Below, piece after piece: positions 47,252 to 56,050 of a stretch of 64,000 nt of DNA. The notes under the pieces are model-generated. The model was not told the DNA's origin. It did no database searches and saw nothing but the letters and a program-made list of their open reading frames with translations. A program made the position numbers and the translations under genes. Position 1 is the stretch's first letter; every line of letters begins with the position of its first letter. The stretch covers positions 1 to 64,000 of the forward strand of contig CAJNDS010000822.1 of NCBI GenBank assembly GCA_905221605.1. The letters run 5' to 3'. Origin of the DNA: Symbiodinium natans (lineage: Eukaryota > Sar > Dinophyceae > Suessiales > Symbiodiniaceae).

Positions 47252-50200
47252 TTGGAGCAGCCAGTTTTTCTGCCTCCTCAGGAGGGTCACAGGCTTCGGC
47301 GCTATTGGAGACCGAAGCAAGGAGGCAAGGAGACCCAGGGCAGTCAAGGCCCGCGATTGAGCCCTGTGGTCAAATATGTTCTAAACAGGCTGGACTCCGC
47401 CTGCAAGACTTACACGACCATGGCTCATGAAGAGCAAGCCCCAGTTCCCACACATGGGTTTGGGGCGCAATTTTGCAGCACTCCGAATACTCTCGACTCT
47501 GACCGAGGAGCTACTCCCCTGCTCTTACCGGCGGATGCGGAGCATGAAGAGAGTTTCTCCTTCAGCACGCAGGAGCAGCCTGTTTGTGCAGAAGGTACGG
47601 CTAGTGTAAATAAGTGGCTTTCGAGGAGCAGGAGAAAGACCACTCCCAGAAAGACAGCACTGGCCTTTGTTAAAGCGGAGTCGCCAGTCGGCCTCAGTGG
47701 CCCCAAATTCTTTCCCGCGTCCTTGCTAGATGATAGCGACATGACGCAAACCCCAGCAACTTGTACAGCTTCAGTGGGAACCAGACTACCTTCAGGGCAT
47801 ACTGGTCAAAAAACCAGGAAGAAGCATGCCCTTGTGGAACCACGAAACCGAAAGCAAGCCAAGCTGTGGCACAAGTTAGAGGTTCAACTCGACGGACAGC
47901 ACGCTATCAGTGCCGAAGCCGAAGAGACGATCATTGAACTAGCGGACCAAGCCCCTCAGAACGAAGGGCTCTTGGAGCACTGGACCTTGGAGCAGCTTTT
48001 CAGCTGTGCTTCTCGAGGCCCGTCGGTAGGGGTATCACCCTTGAGGATGGCTCTCAAGGACGTGCAACAGCAGCTAAGCCTTCCCTCCAAAGAACCCCTT
48101 CAAATTCGCTCTTCCAATGTCACCAGTTGGAGGGCGGAAATTGTTACCTGGCTTGACCAACTCAAGGAGCCGGTTGTGTGCCTTCAAGAAACCCACCTTA
48201 TCGGAGACTCAAGAGAGTCAGCGGCCCGGAAAGCAGCACGATGCGGCTATGAGTTGCATGGCGGGTCGGGCTCCCCTGGTCAAGGGAAAGGAGTCCTCGG
48301 AGGTACGGGGATCTTGGTCCGTAAGCATTGGCAAGCCCGGTTCTTAAATCATGTTTCTTTCGAGGGGGGCGGGTTCACTGCAGTTGCGGTCAGAACAAGA
48401 CAGGCGGAGATTGCATGCTTCAGCGTCTACTTGCGGTCAGGCGTAGCGTATGACTCGCACCCAAACGCTGAAATCCTGTCCCGCCTAATGGCAAATATAA
48501 AGGCTCACTCCGGGCACTGGTTTGCCATAGGGGATTGGAATGTGGCTCCAGAGGAGCTCCTGGCCAGCAACATTCTCAGTGAACTTCAAGCTTACCCGAT
48601 TGTGACTGGGCAGGCTACGTGTGATAGTGGCAACGAACTTGACTACTGCATCTGCAGCAGCAAGCTCAGGAGCATCTCCAGCATCGCTGCAGATTGGACT
48701 GCTCCACATCGGCCCCACTCTAGCCTGATCCTCACGTGCGATACGATGGGGGGCCAGTGTAAGGTTTTCCAGCTTCCTGCGTTTGGACCTGTTGGTGAAG
48801 TGGCAGGGTGCAGCAGGAAAATGCCGTGCATCACGCATATCAAGTGGATGGGGCGTGAGATTTCTGATGAAGTCTCGCTGGCATTTGCCGCCCTGGCACA
48901 AGAGTGTTCGGCAACGGTGTGTCCCGAAGAAACCGCAGTCCGGGGCATCACCTTGTCATTGAAACACGGTCGACTTCTGGCCCCGTCCAAAGTCTATAAG
49001 TACACGGACAATCATGCAAAATGGCAGAGGCTGCAGGTCTGGACAAATAAAACCCCCCAAAAAATCATCAAAGCCGAAGAGCTCGAGAACCTGTTGTCAG
49101 GCCTGATTGATTCCGAGGCCCAGGAAATCAATGGCGACAAACAGGCAAAGATCAAATCCCTTCTCGCCGGGGAAGATGACATCGACACCCGCAAGTGGAT
49201 CGCGGACGAAGCCTCAAGGGCCCAAAAGGAGCACGTCCGTTGCGACAAGGAGCGTTACAAGGAGTGGCTTGACGGCGCCGTTCAGAAAGGAATGAGGCCT
49301 CTCTTCCGCGCCATGAAAAGCCATGAATCTGGTCTTGATAGGCCTTTCCAAACAATGGAACCCATGCTCCGTCCATACTGCCGATTGGCCCAGTGGCAAC
49401 CGATCTGGCAAGGAGAGTTCGAGCCTGTTCCAACCGTTTTTCCCCTACTGCTCGAAGAAGCCAAGCGAGAGGCCGAGCTACTCCCTCCGCTAGACCCGCT
49501 GGCAATCATGCTCCGCATCAAACGTCTGCCTCTGAAAGCCCCAGGACCAGATGGATGGACGATTCCCTTCCTTAAAGCCCTGCCTGAAAAACGGGTCGAG
49601 GATCTCACCCATTTCTTTCACCTTGTGGAAAAAACCGGCCAGGCCCCGCATCAGTGGTGTACCACTCAGGTCACCATGCTTGTTAAGTCGGTAGAGATCG
49701 AACGCCCGATTGCTCTATGCCATGTAGCGTACAAGCTTTGGACCCAAGCCAGGTACAACCTGGTGGCTGAATGGATGGCCCGCTTTGAGCTTGTAGCTCC
49801 GTGGGACGCGGCCCGTCCAGGACAAGCTTGTTTGGACATTTCTGTCCGCAGAGTCTTCCTCTCCGAAATCAGCCGTTCGAGAGGTTTAAGTAGGGTGAGT
49901 ATCTTCATCGACCTCACTACTTTTTATGAGACAGTCGAGCATGAGCTGTTGATCCAACAAGCCAAAATCCTGGGTTTCCCCCAGGTCGTCCTCAATATAG
50001 CGCTCCAGATATATCGAGGCGAAAGACTGATCTCCTCCGAGGGTCGAGTTTCTCACCCCTTATGGGCCAGCAGGGGCATAATGGCAGGCTGCCCCATAGC
50101 CCCTGCCTTGGCAAAGCTGGCATTGTTTCCCACTTGCCAGAAAGTTTACCAGTCGAACCAGATCCAGTCCATGGATGTATGGCTGGACGACATCTCTGTC

Positions 50201-52723
50201 GATGTCGAGCACCGCGAACCGCAGACAGCAGCAAGGCAGGCGCTTGCAGTGTTCCGCACGCTTCAGTCGGAGCTAGGAGCAGCTAAGCTGCAGCTCAGCA
50301 TCCGGAAGTCCGCTTTTGTATGCTCTGATGGGTCTGCGGAAAAAGAGCTCCGTATCAGGAGAAAGGTCAAAGAGCCGCAGGTGCAAAGTCTCGTCAAAGA
50401 CCTGGGGGCGGATTCGTCTGGAGGCCGAAGGAGGCGGGTAAAGACCTCAAACAGCCGCATTCAGAAAGCGGTCAAGAGGAGCGCCAAACTTCATCGGTTA
50501 GGGCTAGGCCAGAAAAAGCATGCGATTCGCGCTTTTAAAACCAGCGCCTTTACGGCGGGCACCTGGGGGCACCAGGCCCAAGGGCTATCTCCAAAGAGAA
50601 TGAAGGTGGTGAGGGGAATGGCGGTGTCCCACTCCACCAGACTGGCGCTTGGTTCAGCGGACGTGGTCTTTGATATGGGCGAGTTTAATGTCCAAGACCC
50701 GGTTATCCGCATCGTTCTGGAACATTGGGACAGCCTAAGCCGGTGCGTTGCTATCAATGGCCCGTGTGCGCCACGCTTTCAACAAGCATGGGGGGTAACG
50801 TGGAAAAGACTTGCGAGAGCGGCTCACCCCTGGAGACTAGCAGCTGGCCCGATTGCAGCTATGGTGTGCTATCTTCGCGACATGGGTTTTGAAGCTCCCG
50901 CCATGGAAGTATGGTCGAGGCCAGACCTCACCATTAGACTCGAGTGGGGAAACGCCAAAACGGCACGGCAGGTGAAGGAGCAGCTGCGAGGAGCCATGCT
51001 GCGCGATCGTTGGGGGCGAATTGCAAGCCAGCACGGCGGCGGAGGAGCCGAGCATGGTTTAGACTGGACGACCCACAGGAGCCTGCTGAAAAAGGCCAAA
51101 GGGAACACTCTAAAGGTAACAGGGCTACGCATGGTCTGGCAAGGCGCTGTAGCCTTCAATGGACATGGCGGGCACGCGGTGTGCACGAGGTGCGGTGGGG
51201 CCAACTCCTTTGTGCATGCGCTCCACACTTGCCCTGCGTGGGCAGCGCACGACATTGGCCCCGACCCTGAGTGGAGGAGTAGGGTGGATGCACCAGAATG
51301 TTTCTGGCTGAGAGGGCTAGTCCCAGCCCCGCTTACCAAGCACCCTGACCACCCTCCCTTGATCCTTGAAACCCGTGTTGAAGGAAACCTTGAAGAAGCG
51401 GCACAGAGCTGCCAACCAGTCTGGTTTGGTACAGACGGATCAGGAGGACCACAGGCCTCCGATCCCAGGCTCAGAATGGCAACCTGGAGCTTAGTTGCCA
51501 TACAGCGCAAGGATGGCCATCTGCCGGCATGCTGCTGGCAAGGCCCGGAGCCGGATCCGGCCTACAAGATTGTGGGGTATGCGGTGGGGGCCCTTCAGGT
51601 AGGTTTCACGGTCAATGACGCCGAGTCAAAGGCACTTGACTTCCTTTTGGGCCTGTCCAACCAAAACAATTTTGTTGCCTGCGATAGCAAAATTGCGCTC
51701 ACCAGACTTAAAAACCCCAACGCCCATTTCCTTTGGCCTAGTATATGGACCGCAGGTCAGGATGACCGTGATAGATTAAAACCGGTCTGGACAAAAGGGC
51801 ACTTAACCAAAGAGGAGCACGCAGCCAGGCATGGCACCGGCTCCTTATGGGCCTGGGAAGCCAACAGACATGCAGACTGGCTGTGCGGTCAGAAGGCCAA
51901 AGAGATTCTGTCACAAGAGCATGTGGCAAACGTCAAGCAAATTGACAGCACTGCACGAGAGATCTCCACTTTCTTAGGAAAGCGAGCTGAGTTCCTCCTC
52001 GCCAACTGCCCGCTGCCCTCAGCAAATGAGGTCAAATTTGAGAGGAAGGCTAAGGCCAAGGTCGCGCCTCCCTCCAAAAAAGGACCCAATAAAAAACAGC
52101 TTCTTTTGCATGCAGTCAAGGAGGCGAATCCTCAGACCATGCACAATTGGAAAATCTCTAGCGGAGAAAGCGCCAACAACCTGTGCATCAAGTGCGAAGG
52201 GTGCGGGCTTTACGTGCAACAAGTTGATCCGCATGAGGTGGTTGTGCACGTTCTTCAGTTCCCGTGCCAGAGTCTGCCTGTGCCCACCTCGACTCCGTGG
52301 GGCTTTCATGTGTCTCACCACATGATCAACCTTGGAGAGTCAGTGGTATGCAAAAAGTGTGGCGCTTTCCAAGCTGTCAGAATCCTAAAGGCCAAACCGG
52401 GATGTCAAGGTAGGTGCAGCCAGGTCTGCAAGAAGCCTAACAGCAAATTCCAAGAAGCCCAAAAAAGAAGCCTAGACCCCAAGGCTGGCGTGAAAGCCTT
52501 CTTCGGCTTGAGGCAGAGTTGCTCGCCCCATCCCGCAGCCGTTGTGCCTTCAAACACTAGTGTATGTGAAGCAGTGGCAAGTAGCAGCGCAGGAGAGTCT
52601 CTCCCTCAGATTCCTCCTTTGCCTCCTCAGACCACACCCGCTTTTCCCAAGCCTAAAGCAAAAATTAAAGCCAAAGCAAAAAAGGATGGCCTGACACAAA
52701 CCGCTCTCTCTTTTAGGAAGTGA
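47252..52723 (+). CDS. LINE-A ORF2: endonuclease, RT, RNase H, zinc fingers (copy 2)
   Basis: 1823 codons from a TTG at 47252; the first ATG in a strong context (ACCATGG) is at 47420, giving about 1767 residues. An N-terminal extension of about 280 residues is of unknown role. AP-type endonuclease at about residues 285-500: NVTSWRAEIV, QETHLIG, GDWNVAPEEL, LDYCICSS and RPHSSL. Reverse transcriptase: KAPGPDGW (about 764), FIDLTTFYETV (about 884), MAGCPIAPAL, and WLDDISVD (about 978) in place of YADD. RNase H: GTDGSG (about 1392), AESKAL, ACDSKIAL and RHADWL (about 1540). C-terminal zinc fingers: CIKCEGC, CKKCG and CQGRCSQVC. Endonuclease plus RNase H is typical of I-type LINEs; I do not assign a clade. 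All key residues are present, so this is the best candidate for an active enzyme in the window. Confidence 0.9.
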   Translation: MEQPVFLPPQEGHRLRRYWRPKQGGKETQGSQGPRLSPVVKYVLNRLDSACKTYTTMAHEEQAPVPTHGFGAQFCSTPNTLDSDRGATPLLLPADAEHEESFSFSTQEQPVCAEGTASVNKWLSRSRRKTTPRKTALAFVKAESPVGLSGPKFFPASLLDDSDMTQTPATCTASVGTRLPSGHTGQKTRKKHALVEPRNRKQAKLWHKLEVQLDGQHAISAEAEETIIELADQAPQNEGLLEHWTLEQLFSCASRGPSVGVSPLRMALKDVQQQLSLPSKEPLQIRSSNVTSWRAEIVTWLDQLKEPVVCLQETHLIGDSRESAARKAARCGYELHGGSGSPGQGKGVLGGTGILVRKHWQARFLNHVSFEGGGFTAVAVRTRQAEIACFSVYLRSGVAYDSHPNAEILSRLMANIKAHSGHWFAIGDWNVAPEELLASNILSELQAYPIVTGQATCDSGNELDYCICSSKLRSISSIAADWTAPHRPHSSLILTCDTMGGQCKVFQLPAFGPVGEVAGCSRKMPCITHIKWMGREISDEVSLAFAALAQECSATVCPEETAVRGITLSLKHGRLLAPSKVYKYTDNHAKWQRLQVWTNKTPQKIIKAEELENLLSGLIDSEAQEINGDKQAKIKSLLAGEDDIDTRKWIADEASRAQKEHVRCDKERYKEWLDGAVQKGMRPLFRAMKSHESGLDRPFQTMEPMLRPYCRLAQWQPIWQGEFEPVPTVFPLLLEEAKREAELLPPLDPLAIMLRIKRLPLKAPGPDGWTIPFLKALPEKRVEDLTHFFHLVEKTGQAPHQWCTTQVTMLVKSVEIERPIALCHVAYKLWTQARYNLVAEWMARFELVAPWDAARPGQACLDISVRRVFLSEISRSRGLSRVSIFIDLTTFYETVEHELLIQQAKILGFPQVVLNIALQIYRGERLISSEGRVSHPLWASRGIMAGCPIAPALAKLALFPTCQKVYQSNQIQSMDVWLDDISVDVEHREPQTAARQALAVFRTLQSELGAAKLQLSIRKSAFVCSDGSAEKELRIRRKVKEPQVQSLVKDLGADSSGGRRRRVKTSNSRIQKAVKRSAKLHRLGLGQKKHAIRAFKTSAFTAGTWGHQAQGLSPKRMKVVRGMAVSHSTRLALGSADVVFDMGEFNVQDPVIRIVLEHWDSLSRCVAINGPCAPRFQQAWGVTWKRLARAAHPWRLAAGPIAAMVCYLRDMGFEAPAMEVWSRPDLTIRLEWGNAKTARQVKEQLRGAMLRDRWGRIASQHGGGGAEHGLDWTTHRSLLKKAKGNTLKVTGLRMVWQGAVAFNGHGGHAVCTRCGGANSFVHALHTCPAWAAHDIGPDPEWRSRVDAPECFWLRGLVPAPLTKHPDHPPLILETRVEGNLEEAAQSCQPVWFGTDGSGGPQASDPRLRMATWSLVAIQRKDGHLPACCWQGPEPDPAYKIVGYAVGALQVGFTVNDAESKALDFLLGLSNQNNFVACDSKIALTRLKNPNAHFLWPSIWTAGQDDRDRLKPVWTKGHLTKEEHAARHGTGSLWAWEANRHADWLCGQKAKEILSQEHVANVKQIDSTAREISTFLGKRAEFLLANCPLPSANEVKFERKAKAKVAPPSKKGPNKKQLLLHAVKEANPQTMHNWKISSGESANNLCIKCEGCGLYVQQVDPHEVVVHVLQFPCQSLPVPTSTPWGFHVSHHMINLGESVVCKKCGAFQAVRILKAKPGCQGRCSQVCKKPNSKFQEAQKRSLDPKAGVKAFFGLRQSCSPHPAAVVPSNTSVCEAVASSSAGESLPQIPPLPPQTTPAFPKPKAKIKAKAKKDGLTQTALSFRK

Positions 52724-52729
52724 GCTATG
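52721..52729 (+). promoter_or_regulatory. UGA-GCU-AUG junction of ORF2 and ORF3
   Basis: The ORF2 stop TGA and the ORF3 ATG are three bases apart and in the same frame. The context is the same in copy 1; copy 3 has lost one T upstream. Confidence 0.4.
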
Positions 52730-53566
52730 GGAAAAGGATGGAAGAAAGGACACGGCAAATCCAAAGGCCTCAAAGGCAAGCAATCAAGATTGCCACAAGA
52801 AGAGCTGGATGCAGCATGGGAGGTGAACATGGAAAGAAGCGCGCGAGATCTCCCTACAAAAAGCCCCGGCTCGATCTCCAGGAGTAAAGCAAGGAGCCAT
52901 GCTAGGCATCTTGTTTTAGCGGAAAGCGATGCGCGTTTCCGGGCGAACTCAACACCTCGCCCTACACCACCTGCTCCTCCGCCAAGCAGGCGAGGCCAGG
53001 AGGAAGACGTGCCTGAAGATCCTTCGGATGCAACCCAGGAGTGGCGCTCCGATCAGCTTTCCCCCTGGGAACGAAGGGTCAAGTTAAGAAGCTCCTCTGA
53101 TTCAAGCGGGCACAGAAGGGAAGAGTTTCTCTCCCGAAATGCGGCTCCTCTGCCAAACTCCTCCTCATTGAACCCTGGGCGCCATGTCGCCCACGCGGAG
53201 GTTGAGGATCTCACCTCTCTTCTTGACCCCGCAAGCTTTCCCGAGAGCTCAGGGTGGCCCCAGGACAACCAAGCATTCGAGGCAAACCCTCAGACAGTTA
53301 GAGCGACTAATTCAGGAAGAAACGTCGCAGTGGCAGCAGACGAGCGTCAGAGGGCAGACCCACAGGAAGCCGCGTTCCACTTTCAAGGCCAGTGGAAGGC
53401 ACACCGCGGCAAGCCAAAGGAACCTCTGCACTATCTTCCTGTCAACCTAGTCATGATCCATGACGTCACCCACAGCCTCCATGTTCGGGACACCATGGAT
53501 CTGACTATGCTCATGTTCGGCCGTACGCGAGTAGCCTATGTAGCCGAATCGGCTCCCCTGGTGTGA
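52727..53566 (+). CDS. LINE-A ORF3, N-terminal part (copy 2)
   Basis: 279 residues. A basic start (MGKGWKKGHGKSKGLKGKQ) resembles a nucleolar or RNA-binding tail. A disordered Ser/Arg/Pro-rich region follows, and then VAYVAESAPLV. It stops at TGA (53564) where copies 1 and 3 have TGG, the Trp of VWKF. It is truncated just before the kinase-like core unless UGA is read through. Confidence 0.7.
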   Translation: MGKGWKKGHGKSKGLKGKQSRLPQEELDAAWEVNMERSARDLPTKSPGSISRSKARSHARHLVLAESDARFRANSTPRPTPPAPPPSRRGQEEDVPEDPSDATQEWRSDQLSPWERRVKLRSSSDSSGHRREEFLSRNAAPLPNSSSLNPGRHVAHAEVEDLTSLLDPASFPESSGWPQDNQAFEANPQTVRATNSGRNVAVAADERQRADPQEAAFHFQGQWKAHRGKPKEPLHYLPVNLVMIHDVTHSLHVRDTMDLTMLMFGRTRVAYVAESAPLV

Positions 53567-54157
53567 AAATTTTCGGATGAAAGCCAAGCCGAAGAGGAGC
53601 GCATCAGTAATATCTTTCCCCGGTTAACGGCGAAGGTCTACTGGTATGGGCTTGTGCGCATCCGCCTGCTGTGGCAGGGTGGAGAGCAGGTGTTTCCATT
53701 TTACATGTCGCTGCAGGAGCGATGTGTTCCAGGGGTTGAGGTTCTCACCCGATTCGGCGCTGGAAGCCAGAGTTGCTTCCAGTTCTTGTGCTACATGGCC
53801 ATCATTTTGGCCTATCTTCGAGCTGAAGGGTGGACCCTCCGCGATTTGGGACCGCTAAATGTAGCCGTGAGTCGTACCACGGCAAATTCCCCCCATCCGA
53901 GGCTCATTTTCTTCGACACGAACGAATGGACATGGGAAGGAAAAGAAGCCAAACACAGCTGGACAGGCTTTTGGTCGCTTGTGGCGGATTTCAGCCCTTC
54001 ACACCAAGGCTGGCTTCGCGACAAGCTCAGACACGTTGGCGTGTACCCTAAGTGGTGCGCAGAAACGCTGTTAATGGAGTGTCAGCCCTTCTGGAGCCAT
54101 CTCAGCGAACAGGGCATTATCGACTCGGGAGGGCCCTGTTTCAGTGATCTGCGATGA
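53567..54157 (+). pseudogene. LINE-A ORF3, kinase-like part after UGA (copy 2)
   Basis: The same frame stays open: KFSDESQAEEERISNIFPRL, YWYGLVRIRLLW, LRDLGPLNVAV and FFDTNEWTWEG, to the end at GPCFSDLR. Without readthrough it is separated from its N-terminal part. Confidence 0.7.
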
Positions 54158-54347
54158 GCCAGAAGGTGAGTTTCTCCCTGAGCTGCGGCGAGAATCTTGT
54201 CAAGTCTGTAAAGACTCTGAGGGATGGTGAGGTTCTCCCTGCCCGTAGCTCTTTCCGTAGCATCTCGGATGCCTTCACAAGCACGGCCGTGTTTAGCAGG
54301 CCAAGGCATTCCCGAGAGTAGTTGTTCTCACGTTTCACCTTAACTTC
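54158..54347 (+). other. LINE-A copy 2 3' untranslated region
   Basis: No gene. GGTGAGTTTCTCCCTG and GGTGAGGTTCTCCCTG hairpins, as in copy 1. Confidence 0.5.
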
Positions 54348-54363
54348 CGGGACTTTGGTCCCG
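54348..54363 (+). other. 3'-terminal hairpin, LINE-A copy 2
   Basis: CGGGAC-TTTG-GTCCCG: perfect 6 bp stem. Confidence 0.65.
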
Positions 54364-54414
54364 AAGAGCCTAATTGGCTAGCGACGTGGCCCGCTTTCGA
54401 GTGATATATGTGAC

Positions 54415-54423
54415 TGGCTCAAG
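54415..54423 (+). promoter_or_regulatory. Spliced-leader remnant at 5' end of LINE-A copy 3
   Basis: TGGCTCAAG directly after GTGAC of copy 2. Confidence 0.55.
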
Positions 54424-54454
54424 TTTCGGCTCAACCCCGGTGGGGTGCACACAG

Positions 54455-54492
54455 TAGCTGAGCGGTAGCTGTGGTGAACCAGCCTCGAGTCC
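54455..54492 (+). promoter_or_regulatory. tRNA-like A and B boxes, LINE-A copy 3
   Basis: TAGCTGAGCGG (54455-54465) and GCCTCGAGTCC (54482-54492). Confidence 0.35.
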
Positions 54493-54687
54493 TCAAACTG
54501 TCGTTGGGGAACAGGCCTCATTCAACCCCAGCTTGTCCGTAGTTAGAGCCATCTGTGTGTCAGTGCAAGGTGAGTCTCTCCCTTGTTGCTAGGCTGAGCA
54601 GCAAGTGAGTCTCTCCTTGTTCCCTCCGGCCTCCGGCCTGAGGTCCCCCACACCACGGCGGGCAGAGAGCGATCTCGCACCCCCGAG

Positions 54688-54934
54688 GTGCAGCGCTTTG
54701 GGGTAGCCGAGAGGGTTCCCTTGGAGGAATCAATCAAGCCCTATTTACAAGCCGAGTTCGAGGAGCAGCCCAGTGCCCGCGACCTCACACCGGGGCAGAG
54801 GGGTCACAAACCAACTCCGTGCTTTGGCTCGTTGGTCTAAGACCAGGAACGACTGGATCGTTGACGCTGGGAAACTTCTGTCGGAGGCCCGCCGGCAGAA
54901 GTGGTGTGCCGAACTCAATAAGTCCAACATCTGA
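54688..54934 (+). pseudogene. Short leader ORF of LINE-A, broken (copy 3)
   Basis: It corresponds to 45950-46195. An added G (CAGAGGGGTCAC for CAGAGGGTCAC, near 54797) shifts the frame, which suggests that the ORF is not under strong constraint. Confidence 0.35.
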
Positions 54935-54988
54935 GCCCTTCCTTCAGGCTAGGAGCCTCTGTTTTCTACTTGGCTCTTCCTGACCAAG

Positions 54989-55951
54989 ATGAGCTTCACA
55001 ACCTGCGAGCATTGCTATACAGGATGGGTTCCTCGCCAGGACCTAGCTTGGTATCCCACCTGTTGGCATTGTGGTAAACCGTGGAAAAAGAAGCCAAAGA
55101 AAACGGGGGATTGGTCCTGGGGCACAGAGAGGAAGTGGACGCCAGAGCGGGTGAGAATCTCCCCAAAAGCTCAAAAGGGCATCAGAGCAGTGAAGGCCCT
55201 AGATCAGGCATGGCAGCACCTGGACGAAGGAGCCCGGACTGCGTTAGAAGCCGCAGGCTGGACCCCGACGCACCCGCAACCACCCCCGGGCCTGGAAGCC
55301 AGAGGAGCCATGTCCGATCAAGAATACAAGGAGGCCGCTCAGAGCCTGTGGAACGGAGCAGATGAAGCAGCCAAGATTCTGCTCAAGGAAGCAGGCATAG
55401 AGGAGCCCAAGGATGAGCAAATGGAGGAGGTTCCACCAAAAGTGCGACTTCAGAAAACAATGGCGGCCTACAAACAGAACACGAATGAGCTTCGCTCGCT
55501 CATTGCCAAGAAGGTTCAGCTCCAAAGCCGCACCGAAAGGCTCAAGGAACAGTTTGAGCAGAGTATGAAAGAACTTGCAGCAATGTCGGAGAAAATCGCC
55601 CAGAAAGAGCAGGACATCCTCAAGATCCAATCTGCAGTCAAGGAGCAGGTTGAAAAGGAGGATCAACCAAAGCAGGCCGTTGAAGCCAGCAGGCTCCTAA
55701 GATGTGCCGGCATTGCCCTCACGCCTGAGCAGCAGGCGCAGCTGAACAAGCATCTCAGGCACGAGGCTGAAGAAGGGGAGCCCCAGAATTTTCCCACCTG
55801 GAAGAAGGAGGTGGGAGTACCCGCCGAGTTGATAGGAGCTGCTTTTCCAGAGGGAACAGAGTTCGGCCCGACAAGAAGAAGATTGGATTTTCGGAGTAGC
55901 CCAACCGAGGGTCGAGCTACTCCCCTTGAAAATCAGGATGAGCACCTGTAG
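54989..55951 (+). CDS. LINE-A ORF1: zinc ribbon and coiled coil (copy 3)
   Basis: 320 residues. It has the same zinc ribbon and coiled coil as copy 2, with an additional segment AQSLWNGADEAAKILLKEAG that copy 2 has lost in frame. This is probably the ancestral length. The stop is UAG (55949-55951), and the frame is open on into ORF2. Confidence 0.77.
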   Translation: MSFTTCEHCYTGWVPRQDLAWYPTCWHCGKPWKKKPKKTGDWSWGTERKWTPERVRISPKAQKGIRAVKALDQAWQHLDEGARTALEAAGWTPTHPQPPPGLEARGAMSDQEYKEAAQSLWNGADEAAKILLKEAGIEEPKDEQMEEVPPKVRLQKTMAAYKQNTNELRSLIAKKVQLQSRTERLKEQFEQSMKELAAMSEKIAQKEQDILKIQSAVKEQVEKEDQPKQAVEASRLLRCAGIALTPEQQAQLNKHLRHEAEEGEPQNFPTWKKEVGVPAELIGAAFPEGTEFGPTRRRLDFRSSPTEGRATPLENQDEHL

Positions 55952-56050
55952 GGCACAGGGCCACAGAGGAGTGAGGCGCGGCACTCCCTCTGGCAAGGGC
56001 CCGCAGCGAACGCGTCACAGTTTTGCAGTATAGCAGGTGGATGTGCACCG

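Larger units (their letters stand above)
45677..54414 (+). mobile_element. LINE-A copy 2, full length (8738 bp)
   Basis: Runs from the TGGCTCAAG head to the GTGATATATGTGAC tail. ORF1 and ORF2 are open; ORF3 has one UGA. All three ORFs are in the same frame. Confidence 0.88.
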
